In this document: in pieces, positions 1-8,741 of the stretch | Numbering within the stretch: position 1 is the stretch's first letter | Layout: every line of letters begins with the position of its first letter | Notes under the pieces: model-generated | Seen by the model: only the letters and a program-made list of their open reading frames with translations | Databases searched by the model: none | Told to the model about the DNA's origin: nothing | Program-made: the position numbers and the translations under genes | Source: Pseudarthrobacter phenanthrenivorans Sphe3 | GTDB lineage: Bacteria; Actinomycetota; Actinomycetes; Actinomycetales; Micrococcaceae | DNA length: 64,000 bases | Direction of reading: 5' to 3' | NCBI RefSeq assembly: GCF_000189535.1 | Contig: NC_015145.1 | Span: 3,658,001 to 3,722,000 of the forward strand

Positions 1-1
1 G

Positions 2-2521
2 CTTCCCGCGCTTTCCGACGCCGTGACGTCCGTGCGCCTGGCGTTCCGGCTGCGGGGCGAAAAGTTTGGACCCCGCGCCCTGGTGCCCATCCTCGAGCAC
101 ACCCTTGAGCATGCCGGCAGGGTTGCCGCGGCGCTGGAGCTGCGCGGCTTTGGGAGCCGAGCGGAGCATCGTTTCGAGAACGACGACGACGGCCCGCTTC
201 TGGTGCGGAACGCACAGTTCCGCATTGGGGACGCACAGGTGAGCGTCCCCGGATTCACGCCGCCCAGTGGCTCAATCACCGTGATCACCGGGGCCACCGG
301 CTCCGGCAAGTCCACCGTCCTGCGGGGCATCGCCGGGCTGCTTTCGCACGCGGACGGTGGGGACATCGATGGGACAGTGCGCGTCGCCGGCGCGGACCGT
401 GCCAGCACACCGCCGCGGGACACCGCACGCGCCGTCGGCGTTGTGCTCCAGAATCCCCGCGCAGCCTTCGCCACCACCAAGGTCCGGGACGAAATCTCCC
501 TGGCCCTTGAGCTGCGCGGCGTAGCACCTACTGCCGCCAAGACCCGCGTCCTTGAGGTCGCCGGGCGCATCGGGGTTTCGGCGCTGCTGGACCGGAATCT
601 CAGCACCCTCTCGGCGGGCGAGGCAACGCTCGTGGCCATCGCCGCAGCGGTGGTGGAAAATCCGGCCCTGCTCCTGGTCGATGAGCCCCTGGCCGACCTC
701 GACACTGCAGCGCGTGGACGCGTCATCGCCGTACTCCACACCCTCGCCCGCGACGCCGGCACCTGCGTCATCGTGGCGGAACACCGGGCGGAACCGCTCA
801 TACCGGTGGCCGATTCCTGGTGGACCATCGATGACGGCACACTAATCCCAACTGCAGGGGTCCCCGGGGCGGCGCCGTCACCTTCCGCCCCCTTCCAGGC
901 CGTCAAAGCACCTGCACGCCCGACTGATCTTGCGCCGGTGCTCACGGCAACAAACCTGGCCGTGCACCGCAAGGGCACCCCACTGGTGCGGAACGCATCC
1001 CTGACCCTGCACCGCGGCGAGATGGTGGCTTTGGTAGGGCCGAACGGAGCCGGGAAGTCGTCCCTCCTGGTCGCGCTCGCCCTGGCTGAGGGCAAACCCG
1101 GTGACGGTATCAGCGGCGAGATAGCGCTCGACGGCGGCCGGGTCGCCTTGGTGCCGGACGCCTCGGACGATCTCTTCACCAGGGATACGGTGGCAGGCGA
1201 ACTCCGGGCAGCTGAACGGCGCCTCGCCCGGGGCAAGAACGGCCGGCAGGTCCCGTCTGGATATGCGGCGTCGCATCTGGCCCGGTTGCGGGGCAACGTC
1301 CCGATCCCCTTCGGGCACGAGCACCCCCGGGACCTCTCCGCCGGAGAGCGACGGATCCTCGCCATCGCCCTGCAGACCATGGACAACCCTGGGGTACTCC
1401 TGATCGACGAACCGACTCGTGGACTGGATCCTGCAGCACGCACCGCAGTCGCCGCAGCTCTGGAAGCCGCGGCGGATTCAGGCGCTGCGGTCCTGATCGC
1501 CACGCACGATCACGACTTTGCCCGCAGCCTCGGCGCCCGCATCCTCCCGATGCGTGAGGGCGTCGCGCCCTCTTCCGAGCCGCCCGCTGCCCCGGCTGTG
1601 GCCACCTCTGCTGCACAGCCGGCCGCAGCACCGCGGGTTCCGGCAACACGCACCGCCGTCGACGTACCGAATGACATCACCGGCGCCAAGAAGCCCCGCC
1701 GCATCCGGATGCCGCGCGGCGCCGAACCCGCCGTCCTCGCCGCGGCGAACCTCCTGGCCCTTGGCGCCTTCTGCTGGCCGCTGCTCGCCGCAGCCTTCCC
1801 GCAGGATGCCGCGGCGGCCCTCCCCTACGCTGCGCTGGCCATCGCACCCATCGCCGCCGTCGCCGTCGTCGTGTCCCTGGACGGCTCGGTCCGCTCAGCC
1901 CACACGGTGGCCCTGCTCGGCGTCCTGGCCGCGGTAGGTTCCGCGGTCCGGGTGGCGAGCACCGGCGTCGGGGGCATTGAGGCGGTCTTTATCCTGTTGA
2001 TCCTGGCTGGCCGGGCATTCGGTGCCCGCTTCGGCATGCTCCTGGGCGCCGCCACAATCGCCCTCTCAAGCGCCCTGTGGGGCGGGATCGGGCCGTGGAC
2101 GCCGTTCCAGATCTTCGCCTGCGCCTGGGTGGGCGCAGGCGCCGGCCTGCTCCCACACCGGGTCCGCGGCATGGCCGAGCTGTGGATGCTGTGCGGCTAC
2201 GGCGCCGTGGCGTCCTACCTGTTCGGCCTGCTGACCAACCTGTGGTTTTGGCCCTTCGCGGTGGGCGCCGGCACCGGCATCTCCTATGAGCCCGGCGCAC
2301 CGCTGGCCACCAACCTGGGCAGCTTCCTGCTGTACTCGCTGGTGACGTCGACGGCGGGCTGGGACACCCTGCGCGCCGTCACCACCATCGTCGGCATCGT
2401 TGTGGTGGGCCGGGCGATTCTCGCCGCGTTCCGTCGGGTGAAGCCGGTGGCTGGCGTGGGCAGGCAAGCTGCAAAGGCTGATTCCGCCCAAGTAAAGGAC
2501 CGGCTTCAACTCAGGGTCTGA
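2..2521 (+). CDS. ECF transporter fusion: EcfT C-terminus, two ATPase domains and S component (5' partial)
   Basis: Energy-coupling-factor importer for a vitamin or related micronutrient at the inner membrane. The frame is open to the window edge, so the true start lies upstream; a GTG at 23 is only an internal candidate. Residues 1-50 resemble the C-terminal tail of an EcfT transmembrane component (a coupling-helix-like stretch ending in ALELRGFG). Two ABC ATPase domains follow: Walker A GATGSGKST near residue 90, signature LSAGEA and Walker B LLLVDEPLADLD; then a second Walker A GPNGAGKSS near 338, LSAGERR and VLLIDEPTRGLD. From about 565 come six or so hydrophobic segments of a substrate-binding S component, including GPWTPFQIFACAWVGAGAGLLP-like sequence. 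Mycobacteria have an A-A'-S fusion; here the T component also appears to be joined. The substrate cannot be told from sequence. Confidence 0.85.
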   Translation, partial: LPALSDAVTSVRLAFRLRGEKFGPRALVPILEHTLEHAGRVAAALELRGFGSRAEHRFENDDDGPLLVRNAQFRIGDAQVSVPGFTPPSGSITVITGATGSGKSTVLRGIAGLLSHADGGDIDGTVRVAGADRASTPPRDTARAVGVVLQNPRAAFATTKVRDEISLALELRGVAPTAAKTRVLEVAGRIGVSALLDRNLSTLSAGEATLVAIAAAVVENPALLLVDEPLADLDTAARGRVIAVLHTLARDAGTCVIVAEHRAEPLIPVADSWWTIDDGTLIPTAGVPGAAPSPSAPFQAVKAPARPTDLAPVLTATNLAVHRKGTPLVRNASLTLHRGEMVALVGPNGAGKSSLLVALALAEGKPGDGISGEIALDGGRVALVPDASDDLFTRDTVAGELRAAERRLARGKNGRQVPSGYAASHLARLRGNVPIPFGHEHPRDLSAGERRILAIALQTMDNPGVLLIDEPTRGLDPAARTAVAAALEAAADSGAAVLIATHDHDFARSLGARILPMREGVAPSSEPPAAPAVATSAAQPAAAPRVPATRTAVDVPNDITGAKKPRRIRMPRGAEPAVLAAANLLALGAFCWPLLAAAFPQDAAAALPYAALAIAPIAAVAVVVSLDGSVRSAHTVALLGVLAAVGSAVRVASTGVGGIEAVFILLILAGRAFGARFGMLLGAATIALSSALWGGIGPWTPFQIFACAWVGAGAGLLPHRVRGMAELWMLCGYGAVASYLFGLLTNLWFWPFAVGAGTGISYEPGAPLATNLGSFLLYSLVTSTAGWDTLRAVTTIVGIVVVGRAILAAFRRVKPVAGVGRQAAKADSAQVKDRLQLRV

Positions 2522-2692
2522 GGAGCCGTCCGAAAAAGTATGAGCCGCGGAGGCATTCATGCACCAATTCCGCATGGTTATCTTCAAAATCTTGCGCTTT
2601 TGTTGCAGCACTTGTGACCCTAGTCTCATCTACAGGCTCTTTCACTGCCGGCCGTCGCACTGGGGAAGGAAGAGCTGTGCCGTGTCCGTGAA

Positions 2693-2816
2693 GGGTGCTT
2701 CGATGGCCTGGAACCTGGGGAGGTATCCCCATCGAAGCACCGTTCTCGGACAACGGATCAGCGCCGGCAACTTTGCCAGACCAAGTGCAAGGCCATCCGA
2801 ACGGAAGGCCTTGCAC
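2693..2816 (+). promoter_or_regulatory. Hairpin-rich 5' leader of fdhA (candidate structured RNA)
   Basis: Four inverted repeats lie one after another in about 125 nt just before the fdhA ribosome site. A perfect 13-bp stem pairs 2694-2706 with 2729-2741 (GGTGCTTCGATGG). A 5-bp stem pairs 2740-2744 with 2752-2756 (CCGTT/AACGG). A 4-bp stem pairs 2766-2769 with 2774-2777. A perfect 10-bp stem pairs 2785-2794 with 2807-2816 (GTGCAAGGCC). The last stem ends 15 nt before the AAAGGAG at 2831. No known riboswitch consensus was recognised. It may be a riboswitch, an attenuator or, for the first repeat, the terminator of the upstream gene. Confidence 0.5.
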
Positions 2817-2842
2817 CACATACCCCTACCAAAGGAGTGTCC

Positions 2843-4060
2843 ATGTCAGGAAACAGAGCCGTTGCCTACAAAGAACCCGGTGTCGTCGAAATCATCGACA
2901 CCGACTACCCGACGTTGGAACTCAAGGATGGTCCCGGCGTTAATCCGGCCAATGTGGGCCGAAAAGTACCCCACGGCGCGATCCTGCGAACGGTGACCAC
3001 CAATATTTGCGGCTCGGACCAGCACATGGTTAGGGGCCGGACCACGGCCCCTAAGGACCTCGTCCTTGGCCACGAAATCACCGGCGAAGTGGTGGAGGTC
3101 GGTCCGGACGTGGAGTTCATCAAGGTGGGAGACATTGTCTCCGTACCTTTCAATATCTCCTGCGGCCGTTGCCGGAACTGCAAGGAACGGAAGACCGGCA
3201 TCTGCCTGAACGTCAACCCGGACCGCCCGGGCAGCGCCTACGGTTACGTGGACATGGGCGGCTGGGTGGGCGGCCAGGCGGAATACGTGCTGGTCCCCTA
3301 CGCTGACTGGAACCTGCTGAAGTTCCCGGACCGCGACCAGGCCCTGGAAAAGATCATGGACCTGACCATGCTTTCGGATATTTTCCCTACGGGCTTCCAC
3401 GGCGCCGTCACTGCCGGGGTGGGCGTTGGGTCCACCGTCTACATTGCCGGTGCAGGCCCAGTGGGCCTCGCGGCCGCCGTCGGCGCGCAGCTGCTCGGTG
3501 CCGCCGTCGTCATTGTCGGTGACATGAACGAAGACCGGCTGGCTCAGGCCCGCTCCTTCGGCTGCGAAACGGTGAACGTCACCAAGGGCGATCCGAAGGA
3601 CCAGATCGAGCAAATCCTTGGCGTCCCCGAGGTGGATTGCGGCGTGGACGCCGTAGGGTTCGAAGCCCGCGGTCACGGCAAGGACGCCTCCCACGAGGCC
3701 CCCGCCACCGTGCTGAACTCCCTCATGGACATCACCGCTGCTGGCGGGGCCCTTGGCATTCCCGGTCTGTATGTCACCGGCGACCCGGGTGGAATCGACG
3801 AGGCCGCAAAGCACGGCTCCCTGTCCCTGTCCCTGGGCACCGGATGGGCAAAGTCCCTGTCCTTCACAACCGGTCAGTGCCCTGTCATGTCGTACAACCG
3901 CCAGCTGATGATGGCGATCCTGCACGACAAGGTCCAAATCGCCAAGGCCGTAAACGCCACAGCAATCCCGCTTGAGGACGCACCGCGCGGCTACGCAGAA
4001 TTCGACGCCGGTTCGGCAACGAAGTTCGTGCTCAACCCGAACGGATACGTCAAGGCGTAG
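2843..4060 (+). CDS. fdhA: Glutathione-independent formaldehyde dehydrogenase
   Basis: Zinc- and NAD-dependent medium-chain dehydrogenase that oxidises formaldehyde to formate without glutathione; cytosolic. In soil actinobacteria it commonly detoxifies formaldehyde from demethylation of betaine, sarcosine or methoxy compounds. Catalytic zinc ligands sit in NICGSDQH (about residue 56) and LGHE (77-78). The structural zinc cysteines are in CGRCRNCKERKTGIC. The Rossmann turn is GAGPVGLAAA. At 405 residues it has the length of FdhA, longer than ordinary alcohol dehydrogenases. The start is ATG 2843 because AAAGGAG at 2831-2837 lies 5 nt before it; the GTG at 2837 overlaps that site. It stands alone, followed by a strong hairpin. 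The leader before it carries several stem-loops. Confidence 0.93.
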   Translation: MSGNRAVAYKEPGVVEIIDTDYPTLELKDGPGVNPANVGRKVPHGAILRTVTTNICGSDQHMVRGRTTAPKDLVLGHEITGEVVEVGPDVEFIKVGDIVSVPFNISCGRCRNCKERKTGICLNVNPDRPGSAYGYVDMGGWVGGQAEYVLVPYADWNLLKFPDRDQALEKIMDLTMLSDIFPTGFHGAVTAGVGVGSTVYIAGAGPVGLAAAVGAQLLGAAVVIVGDMNEDRLAQARSFGCETVNVTKGDPKDQIEQILGVPEVDCGVDAVGFEARGHGKDASHEAPATVLNSLMDITAAGGALGIPGLYVTGDPGGIDEAAKHGSLSLSLGTGWAKSLSFTTGQCPVMSYNRQLMMAILHDKVQIAKAVNATAIPLEDAPRGYAEFDAGSATKFVLNPNGYVKA

Positions 4061-4073
4061 AACCCCGGCTGGT

Positions 4074-4131
4074 GGGGCCGGGGACTGCGAAGCACACACC
4101 ACCTGGTGCAAGCCTCGCCGTCCCCGGCCCC
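4074..4131 (+). terminator. Long-stem hairpin after fdhA
   Basis: Perfect 12-bp inverted repeat GGGGCCGGGGAC (4074-4085) with its complement at 4120-4131. A second small stem CACCA/TGGTG (4097-4108) sits in the loop. It begins 13 nt after the fdhA stop. There is no T-run, which is common in high-GC actinobacteria. Confidence 0.6.
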
Positions 4132-4827
4132 ATCTAGCCCGTGCCACCGGCACGCATCCACTCTCCCTGCATCAGCAAAGGCAATCACATGACCCATCGC
4201 AACGACCAAGAATCAATTCTCCGCCTGAGCAGCAACGGGAAGGAGCATGGTGACATTCAGCTCGAAGCATCGAGTCCCGTGACCGTTCGGCTGCAGCTGG
4301 ATGGTGGCTGCAATTGCCAGCATGGCGCTCAAAATCGTCCCGGTTCGTACGTTGACAGCGACCTCGGTATGCGCTGACAGCGGCTGCACCGGCCATCCGG
4401 CATCAGTCCTAGGGCGGGGAGAACCGGGCACCGCGGTACTCGCGCTTGAAATACCCTGCCGCGCCCCTTCGGCTCCTGGATCGCGAAACCCAGCTCCCAT
4501 GCTAGAACTCCGCCAGCACAAGCCTCTGGTGCGCGACTAGGCACAACGATCTGATGATGCGTCTGGATGTAGTAATCGGTCACGCACTCAACGCCCGCGA
4601 CCGAATCCAGCACCATCCAGGCGCCATAATGGCTCGATCCCGTCCCCGACCATACGAGGGTGCTGACTCAACGGTCGCCCACCGATCAGCATGAACAAAA
4701 GTCCCTGCCACCGCCCGAAGCGATGGTACGTACTGAATTCGACAACTACTAACCGACATCAGCGAATTGGGCAGAGGATGTGACGGTGGGTCGCTATCAA
4801 CAGCGGTGTTATGCGCGCGACACCCAC
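4132..4827. other. Non-coding, eroded stretch between fdhA and the catabolic operon
   Basis: About 700 bp with only short open frames and no convincing start sites. It contains one recognisable relic of metH (listed separately at 4419-4600). Nothing else was identified. Loss of coding structure and the relic suggest old rearrangement debris. Confidence 0.5.
4419..4600 (-). pseudogene. Decayed fragment of a cobalamin-dependent methionine synthase gene
   Basis: Positions 4419-4438 are identical to 21381-21400 inside the intact metH, and similarity continues through GCTTGAAATACCCTGCCG and CCCAGCTCC to about 4516. Relative to metH there is one extra base near 4463 and a deletion of about 11 bases near 4498, so the frame is broken. 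Translated on the minus strand the fragment keeps ELGFA and EPK, matching metH around KELGFAAEEPKDTAGYFKL. A weaker match including DYY may extend to about 4600. The divergence says it is not a fresh copy of the resident gene. Confidence 0.6.
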
Positions 4828-5712
4828 TTATGAAGCAGGGAGATGCTCGACCCCTCTCGCAGCGGTGGGTACAGACAGCCCATACCACTTTTCTGCTGTT
4901 CCACCCCTCAGTAAGGCCTGTTCTGCTTCGCCGGGAAAGGTTTCGCGGACAGCGGATAGCAGATCCTGCCAGGCGCGTTGGTAGTCCGACTTGAGCAGAA
5001 TTACAGGCCAGTTGCTGCCCAGCATCAACCGGGATGCACCAAAGTGCTCACCCGCCCACCTCACGTACGGGATCAAGTCTTCACGCTTCCAGGAATCCCA
5101 GCTCGTTAGGACGTCAATGCCAACCGACACCTTCACGGCGACGCTGGGGCACGCGGCGAGGGCTTTGAGGTGATCCGCCCACGGCTGCCAGCCGCGGACG
5201 TCCACCGGCGGCCGGCCGAGGTGATCCACAACAATTCGCAACTCAGGCACAGCGACGGCGAGCTTGAGGATGGCACTGATCTGCTCACTCGTTACGGGGA
5301 CAACGTCCCAGGCCAGGTTCCGCTGTGCGATCTCCCGGAAGAGGGCAAGGGATTCTTCATTTGTCAGCCAGGCGAGGGAGTCCCGACCAATGAGTGCTCG
5401 AACGCCGCACACCTTGTGTGGGTGCATTCGGCGGAGCTCGTGCAGGGCAGCCTCTGGATCGGACAGTGGTAACCATGCCACAACGCCTGCTACAAAATGG
5501 GCTTTCGCGTATTCAGCCAGGCGATCATTCTCCGCCGGCTCATCCGCCGACTGCATGAGGACGGTAGCGTCGATATTCGCCGACCTTAGCTCCGGTTCCA
5601 GATCTTGGGGACCGAAGTCCGCCTCGAGGGTGCCGTGGGCCTCATTTCGCCACGGGTGCTTCTGCACGCCAGCTCTCCAGAGGTGATGATGGGAATCTAT
5701 AGTACGGCTCAT
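4828..5712 (-). CDS. Amidohydrolase-2 family hydrolase (lactonase-like)
   Basis: Metal-dependent TIM-barrel hydrolase of the amidohydrolase 2 family, close in style to L-fuconolactonase and related sugar-lactone hydrolases. The N-terminus TIDSHHHLW (residues 4-12) carries the metal-binding HxH. Other family marks are VDHLGRPP near the middle and GSNWPV near the C-terminus, where the aspartate of the usual SDWP motif is replaced by asparagine. At 294 residues it has normal length. The start is ATG 5712 because AAAGGACA lies just upstream; in-frame sequence before that overlaps the neighbour. It is the last gene of the minus-strand catabolic operon and would open a lactone made by the Gfo/Idh/MocA dehydrogenases encoded just upstream. 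Substrate is inferred only. Confidence 0.82.
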   Translation of the reverse strand: MSRTIDSHHHLWRAGVQKHPWRNEAHGTLEADFGPQDLEPELRSANIDATVLMQSADEPAENDRLAEYAKAHFVAGVVAWLPLSDPEAALHELRRMHPHKVCGVRALIGRDSLAWLTNEESLALFREIAQRNLAWDVVPVTSEQISAILKLAVAVPELRIVVDHLGRPPVDVRGWQPWADHLKALAACPSVAVKVSVGIDVLTSWDSWKREDLIPYVRWAGEHFGASRLMLGSNWPVILLKSDYQRAWQDLLSAVRETFPGEAEQALLRGGTAEKWYGLSVPTAARGVEHLPAS

Positions 5713-5734
5713 GTCATGTCCTTTCGCCCGGGCT

Positions 5735-6856
5735 CTACTGAGTTCTGATGCTTGCTGGCTCGGAGGGAGGCGGCTGGGTGCTCGGGTTGGAGTTTTCAGG
5801 CTTGGGGGTAGACCTAACCTGGACAAGTCGTCCGCCGTCCTGAGACGAACGACGCGACAGGTCCAGCACCTCAACTACGTTGCGGGCTTGGGTGCTTGAT
5901 ATGCGAGGCGGACGACCGTAACGAATTGCGTTAAAGAGGTCCTCGTAGATTTCGCCGCCCAGAATTCCGGGCATGGGCAGGTTCTCAATGACTCGTTTCG
6001 AGCCGTCTCGAAGATGCACTTCCACATGGTCTCCGCCCCTGCTGACGGCGGTTCCTTTTGTTCCATAGACGGCGAATCGCGGTGGCTGAATACCGCTCCA
6101 ACGGAAGACCTCAACCCTTCCTGTCGCCTGGGAGGCGAAACGTAGGTCGATGCCGATCCAATCTTCGACGTCATCGCCAGCCGCAGAGTGGGTTTGAGCC
6201 GTGACAGCCGTAACCTCGGAGTGCACGAGGGTAAGTAAGTGGTCAACTGGGTGCGGACCGACCACTTGGGCAATTCCACCGCCTTGGTTCTGTTCATGTG
6301 CCCATGTCACAATTTCAGCGCCGGCGTGAGGGCGTTGTCTTGACGGCTTGTGATAAAGGCCCTGATGGCTTCGGGCGACGTTCGCCCTCCACACTTCTCC
6401 AATCTCACCGGACTTCACTATCTCGTGGATAGCTTCGAAGTCCGCTTCCCATCGCCTTTGGTGGTGAACAAGAAGCACACTGCCGGCCCGTTGCGCGGCT
6501 TCGACCATCTCATCGGCAGCAGTGATGGTTAAGGCCAGGGGTTTTTCAACGAGTACATGCTTACCGTTGCGGAGCGCCTCGAGAACCACCGGGTGGTGCA
6601 TCTTATGGGGAAGGGCAACGACCAGCAGTTCGATGTCAGGTCGGTCAACTGCGTCTCGCCAGTCAGTGGAGGCCACGGCTCCTACATCCTGCGCCACGTC
6701 CAGGGCAGAATCAGTATGTTCGGCAACGACCAGGCGCAGGTTGAAGCGTGCTGGATCGCGGAGGTGGGGGAGGTGATAAAACTTTCCACTGTTTCCTGCT
6801 CCAATAAGCGCGGCGCAAATTGGCTTGGCTGGCGGGTTCAATTTCTCACACTCCAC
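5735..6856 (-). CDS. Gfo/Idh/MocA family oxidoreductase
   Basis: NAD(P)-dependent dehydrogenase of sugars, inositols or their derivatives. The N-terminal Rossmann motif is ALIGAGNSGKFYHL and the catalytic-lysine motif is HVLVEKPLAL (EKP). The C-terminal half is the family's beta-sheet domain. At 373 residues it has usual length. It overlaps the end of the previous gene (stop at 6838). The GTG at 6856 is given as start; a TTG at 6841, with GGAG nine bases upstream, would begin MNPPAKP and is a good alternative. It is followed after 22 bp by the amidohydrolase. The C-terminal 20 residues are rich in Pro and Ser and look non-conserved. Confidence 0.85.
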   Translation of the reverse strand: MECEKLNPPAKPICAALIGAGNSGKFYHLPHLRDPARFNLRLVVAEHTDSALDVAQDVGAVASTDWRDAVDRPDIELLVVALPHKMHHPVVLEALRNGKHVLVEKPLALTITAADEMVEAAQRAGSVLLVHHQRRWEADFEAIHEIVKSGEIGEVWRANVARSHQGLYHKPSRQRPHAGAEIVTWAHEQNQGGGIAQVVGPHPVDHLLTLVHSEVTAVTAQTHSAAGDDVEDWIGIDLRFASQATGRVEVFRWSGIQPPRFAVYGTKGTAVSRGGDHVEVHLRDGSKRVIENLPMPGILGGEIYEDLFNAIRYGRPPRISSTQARNVVEVLDLSRRSSQDGGRLVQVRSTPKPENSNPSTQPPPSEPASIRTQ

Positions 6857-7974
6857 GCCGGTCCCAGGGCTTCTTCGACGTGGACAGGAGCACCGCCCCG
6901 GTCGGCCGAGAGGTAGGCAGCTTCCATGATGCCCATGGTCCGAAGATTGTTCCGTCCGCTGTGGGCGGCAGGCTGGCCGGTCCTGAGTGCATGGGCAAAC
7001 GCATGCATGCTGCCCCCATAGGACTGGGATGAGTGGGTGTCATTTTCCGAATCCTGGAACTGAAGGTATTCAGGCTCCGACCCGCTGAAATGGGCTGCCC
7101 CTATTGCTTCTCCGCTCATGGGGTGGGTGCGGCTTACGGAGGCCGAACCAGTATCTGTGTCAACTCTCAGATCGTTGAGTGGGAGCCGGATGCTCATCCA
7201 TGACGAAACCATATCCGCCACCATGTCGTCGTCAAATTCTACAGAAAGTGAGGTGAACTGCTCTCCCGGCAGTCCGGAGGAAACGTTGCGGCGGGTGACT
7301 GCACGTACAAACGTCGGTGCTCCTGGGGCGAGCCATTGGATACGGTCGATGAGGTGGATGCTGAAAATTGCCATCTCAAGTTTTGACTCATTGGCGCGCC
7401 AAACCCCTGGTTGCTGGGGGCGGTTCTGAAAGCTTCTCGCGTCAATATACCGAGGCGTGCCAGCGTCGCGTGATCTCAGTCGCGATGCCAGCCATTGCAT
7501 TTCGGGAAACCAGCGAAAATTCTGGCTGACCGCGAGTTGCACTCCGGCCGCGTCAGCAGCAGTTACGTATTCCGCCGCCTTCGCTCCCGTCACGGCAAAT
7601 GGCTTCTCGATGAGCAGGTGTTTGCCACGTTCAAGTGCCGGATAGATTACTTCATCACGGATCGCGGGTGGGGTGAGCAGGACGACGGCGTCCAGTTCTT
7701 CGCGCTCCAGCATTTCTGTCGCGCTAACATACCGCCCGGGAATGGAGTACCTGGAAGCAAACTCTTCCAGAACGTCTTCCCGGGGGTCGCATGCTGCAAC
7801 CACGGCTACGTTGCTAGCCGAAACACTTTTGTATCCCGCGACATGTTGGTGGGCAACCCATCCGGTGCCGACCAACCCCACCCGCAGCGGCGCGTACCTT
7901 TCCGCATTTTCGGCCAAGGCGGGAGTCCGGAGGGCCGGATCCGCTGTTTGCGGATTGTCTGAATTGATCATCAT
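6838..7974 (-). CDS. Gfo/Idh/MocA family oxidoreductase (second copy type)
   Basis: A second NAD(P)-dependent sugar or cyclitol dehydrogenase, only distantly similar to its neighbour. The Rossmann motif is VGLVGTGWVAHQHVAGY and the EKP motif is LLIEKPFAV. About 378 residues. The start codon overlaps the stop of the upstream enoyl-CoA hydratase gene (ATGA at 7971-7974). A second ATG at 7971 has better spacing from GGGAG. The longer open frame upstream is only overlap with that gene. Two different dehydrogenases plus a lactonase-like hydrolase suggest oxidation of two positions of a carbohydrate-like substrate, or forward and reverse steps; this is inference. Confidence 0.85.
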   Translation of the reverse strand: MMINSDNPQTADPALRTPALAENAERYAPLRVGLVGTGWVAHQHVAGYKSVSASNVAVVAACDPREDVLEEFASRYSIPGRYVSATEMLEREELDAVVLLTPPAIRDEVIYPALERGKHLLIEKPFAVTGAKAAEYVTAADAAGVQLAVSQNFRWFPEMQWLASRLRSRDAGTPRYIDARSFQNRPQQPGVWRANESKLEMAIFSIHLIDRIQWLAPGAPTFVRAVTRRNVSSGLPGEQFTSLSVEFDDDMVADMVSSWMSIRLPLNDLRVDTDTGSASVSRTHPMSGEAIGAAHFSGSEPEYLQFQDSENDTHSSQSYGGSMHAFAHALRTGQPAAHSGRNNLRTMGIMEAAYLSADRGGAPVHVEEALGPAWSVRN

Positions 7975-8741
7975 GCTCCCTTGAAATTGGCCTTGCGCTT
8001 TTCGAGGAAGGATTCCACGCCTTCCCTGAAGTCTGCGCTTCCGTAGACCGACACGTACACGTCCTCGGTGGGCACCATGGAATGCCCATGGTCGATGCGA
8101 CGTTCGAGTTCCTTGAAGGATCGGATGCTGAGCGGAGCTGTGCGCAGTATCGCGGAGATGCACTCGCCCACTCTTGCCTCAAGCTGGCTGTCCTCGACGG
8201 CTGTAACGAACCCGGCGTCCAAGGCCTGCTGAGCAGTCAGCAGTTCCCCCGTCAGCAGCATCTGGCTGGTTCTGCGGCGTCCGAAGCAGGCATGGAGACG
8301 CGCGAGGGAAGCGGCAGACAGCGTGTTTCCTAGCGTGTGAGCAATGGGTGAGCCGAAGCGGGCGTCAGGGGTGCAGTAGACTAGGTCGCTGAGTGCTGCG
8401 AACACCAGTCCGCCTCCGACGCAGACCCCTTCCACAACTGCAACTACCGGAATGCGGAGATCGAGGAGCGCCGTTTGGACCCGCCGTATATAGGCCTCGT
8501 ACTCGACGCCCTGTTCTCCGCTGGTCAATGCAGTGAAGTGTCGGATGTCAGTGCCGCCAGCGAAGTTTCCTCCCGCTCCCCTGAGCACGAGCACTCGAAC
8601 TGCAGGGTCCTCCGCGATCACCTTGCACTGACGTTCGAACTGGTCGTACATGGCGAAGGTGAGGGAGTTTCGCCTGGACGGGTTGGAGAGGGTGAGCGTT
8701 ACGACCGGCCCGTTCCGCTCAACGATGATTTCTCCGTTCAT
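7971..8741 (-). CDS. Enoyl-CoA hydratase/isomerase family protein
   Basis: Crotonase-fold enzyme, 256 residues, acting on a CoA thioester. The oxyanion-hole segments are visible: GAGGNFAGGTDIRHF and VCVGGGLVFAALSDL. The second catalytic acid of classic hydratases is not obvious, so isomerase, hydrolase or lyase activity is possible. It overlaps by 4 bp both the upstream CoA transferase and the downstream dehydrogenase, so translation is probably coupled. Together with the CoA transferase it implies that one pathway intermediate is handled as a CoA ester. Confidence 0.87.
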   Translation of the reverse strand: MNGEIIVERNGPVVTLTLSNPSRRNSLTFAMYDQFERQCKVIAEDPAVRVLVLRGAGGNFAGGTDIRHFTALTSGEQGVEYEAYIRRVQTALLDLRIPVVAVVEGVCVGGGLVFAALSDLVYCTPDARFGSPIAHTLGNTLSAASLARLHACFGRRRTSQMLLTGELLTAQQALDAGFVTAVEDSQLEARVGECISAILRTAPLSIRSFKELERRIDHGHSMVPTEDVYVSVYGSADFREGVESFLEKRKANFKGA

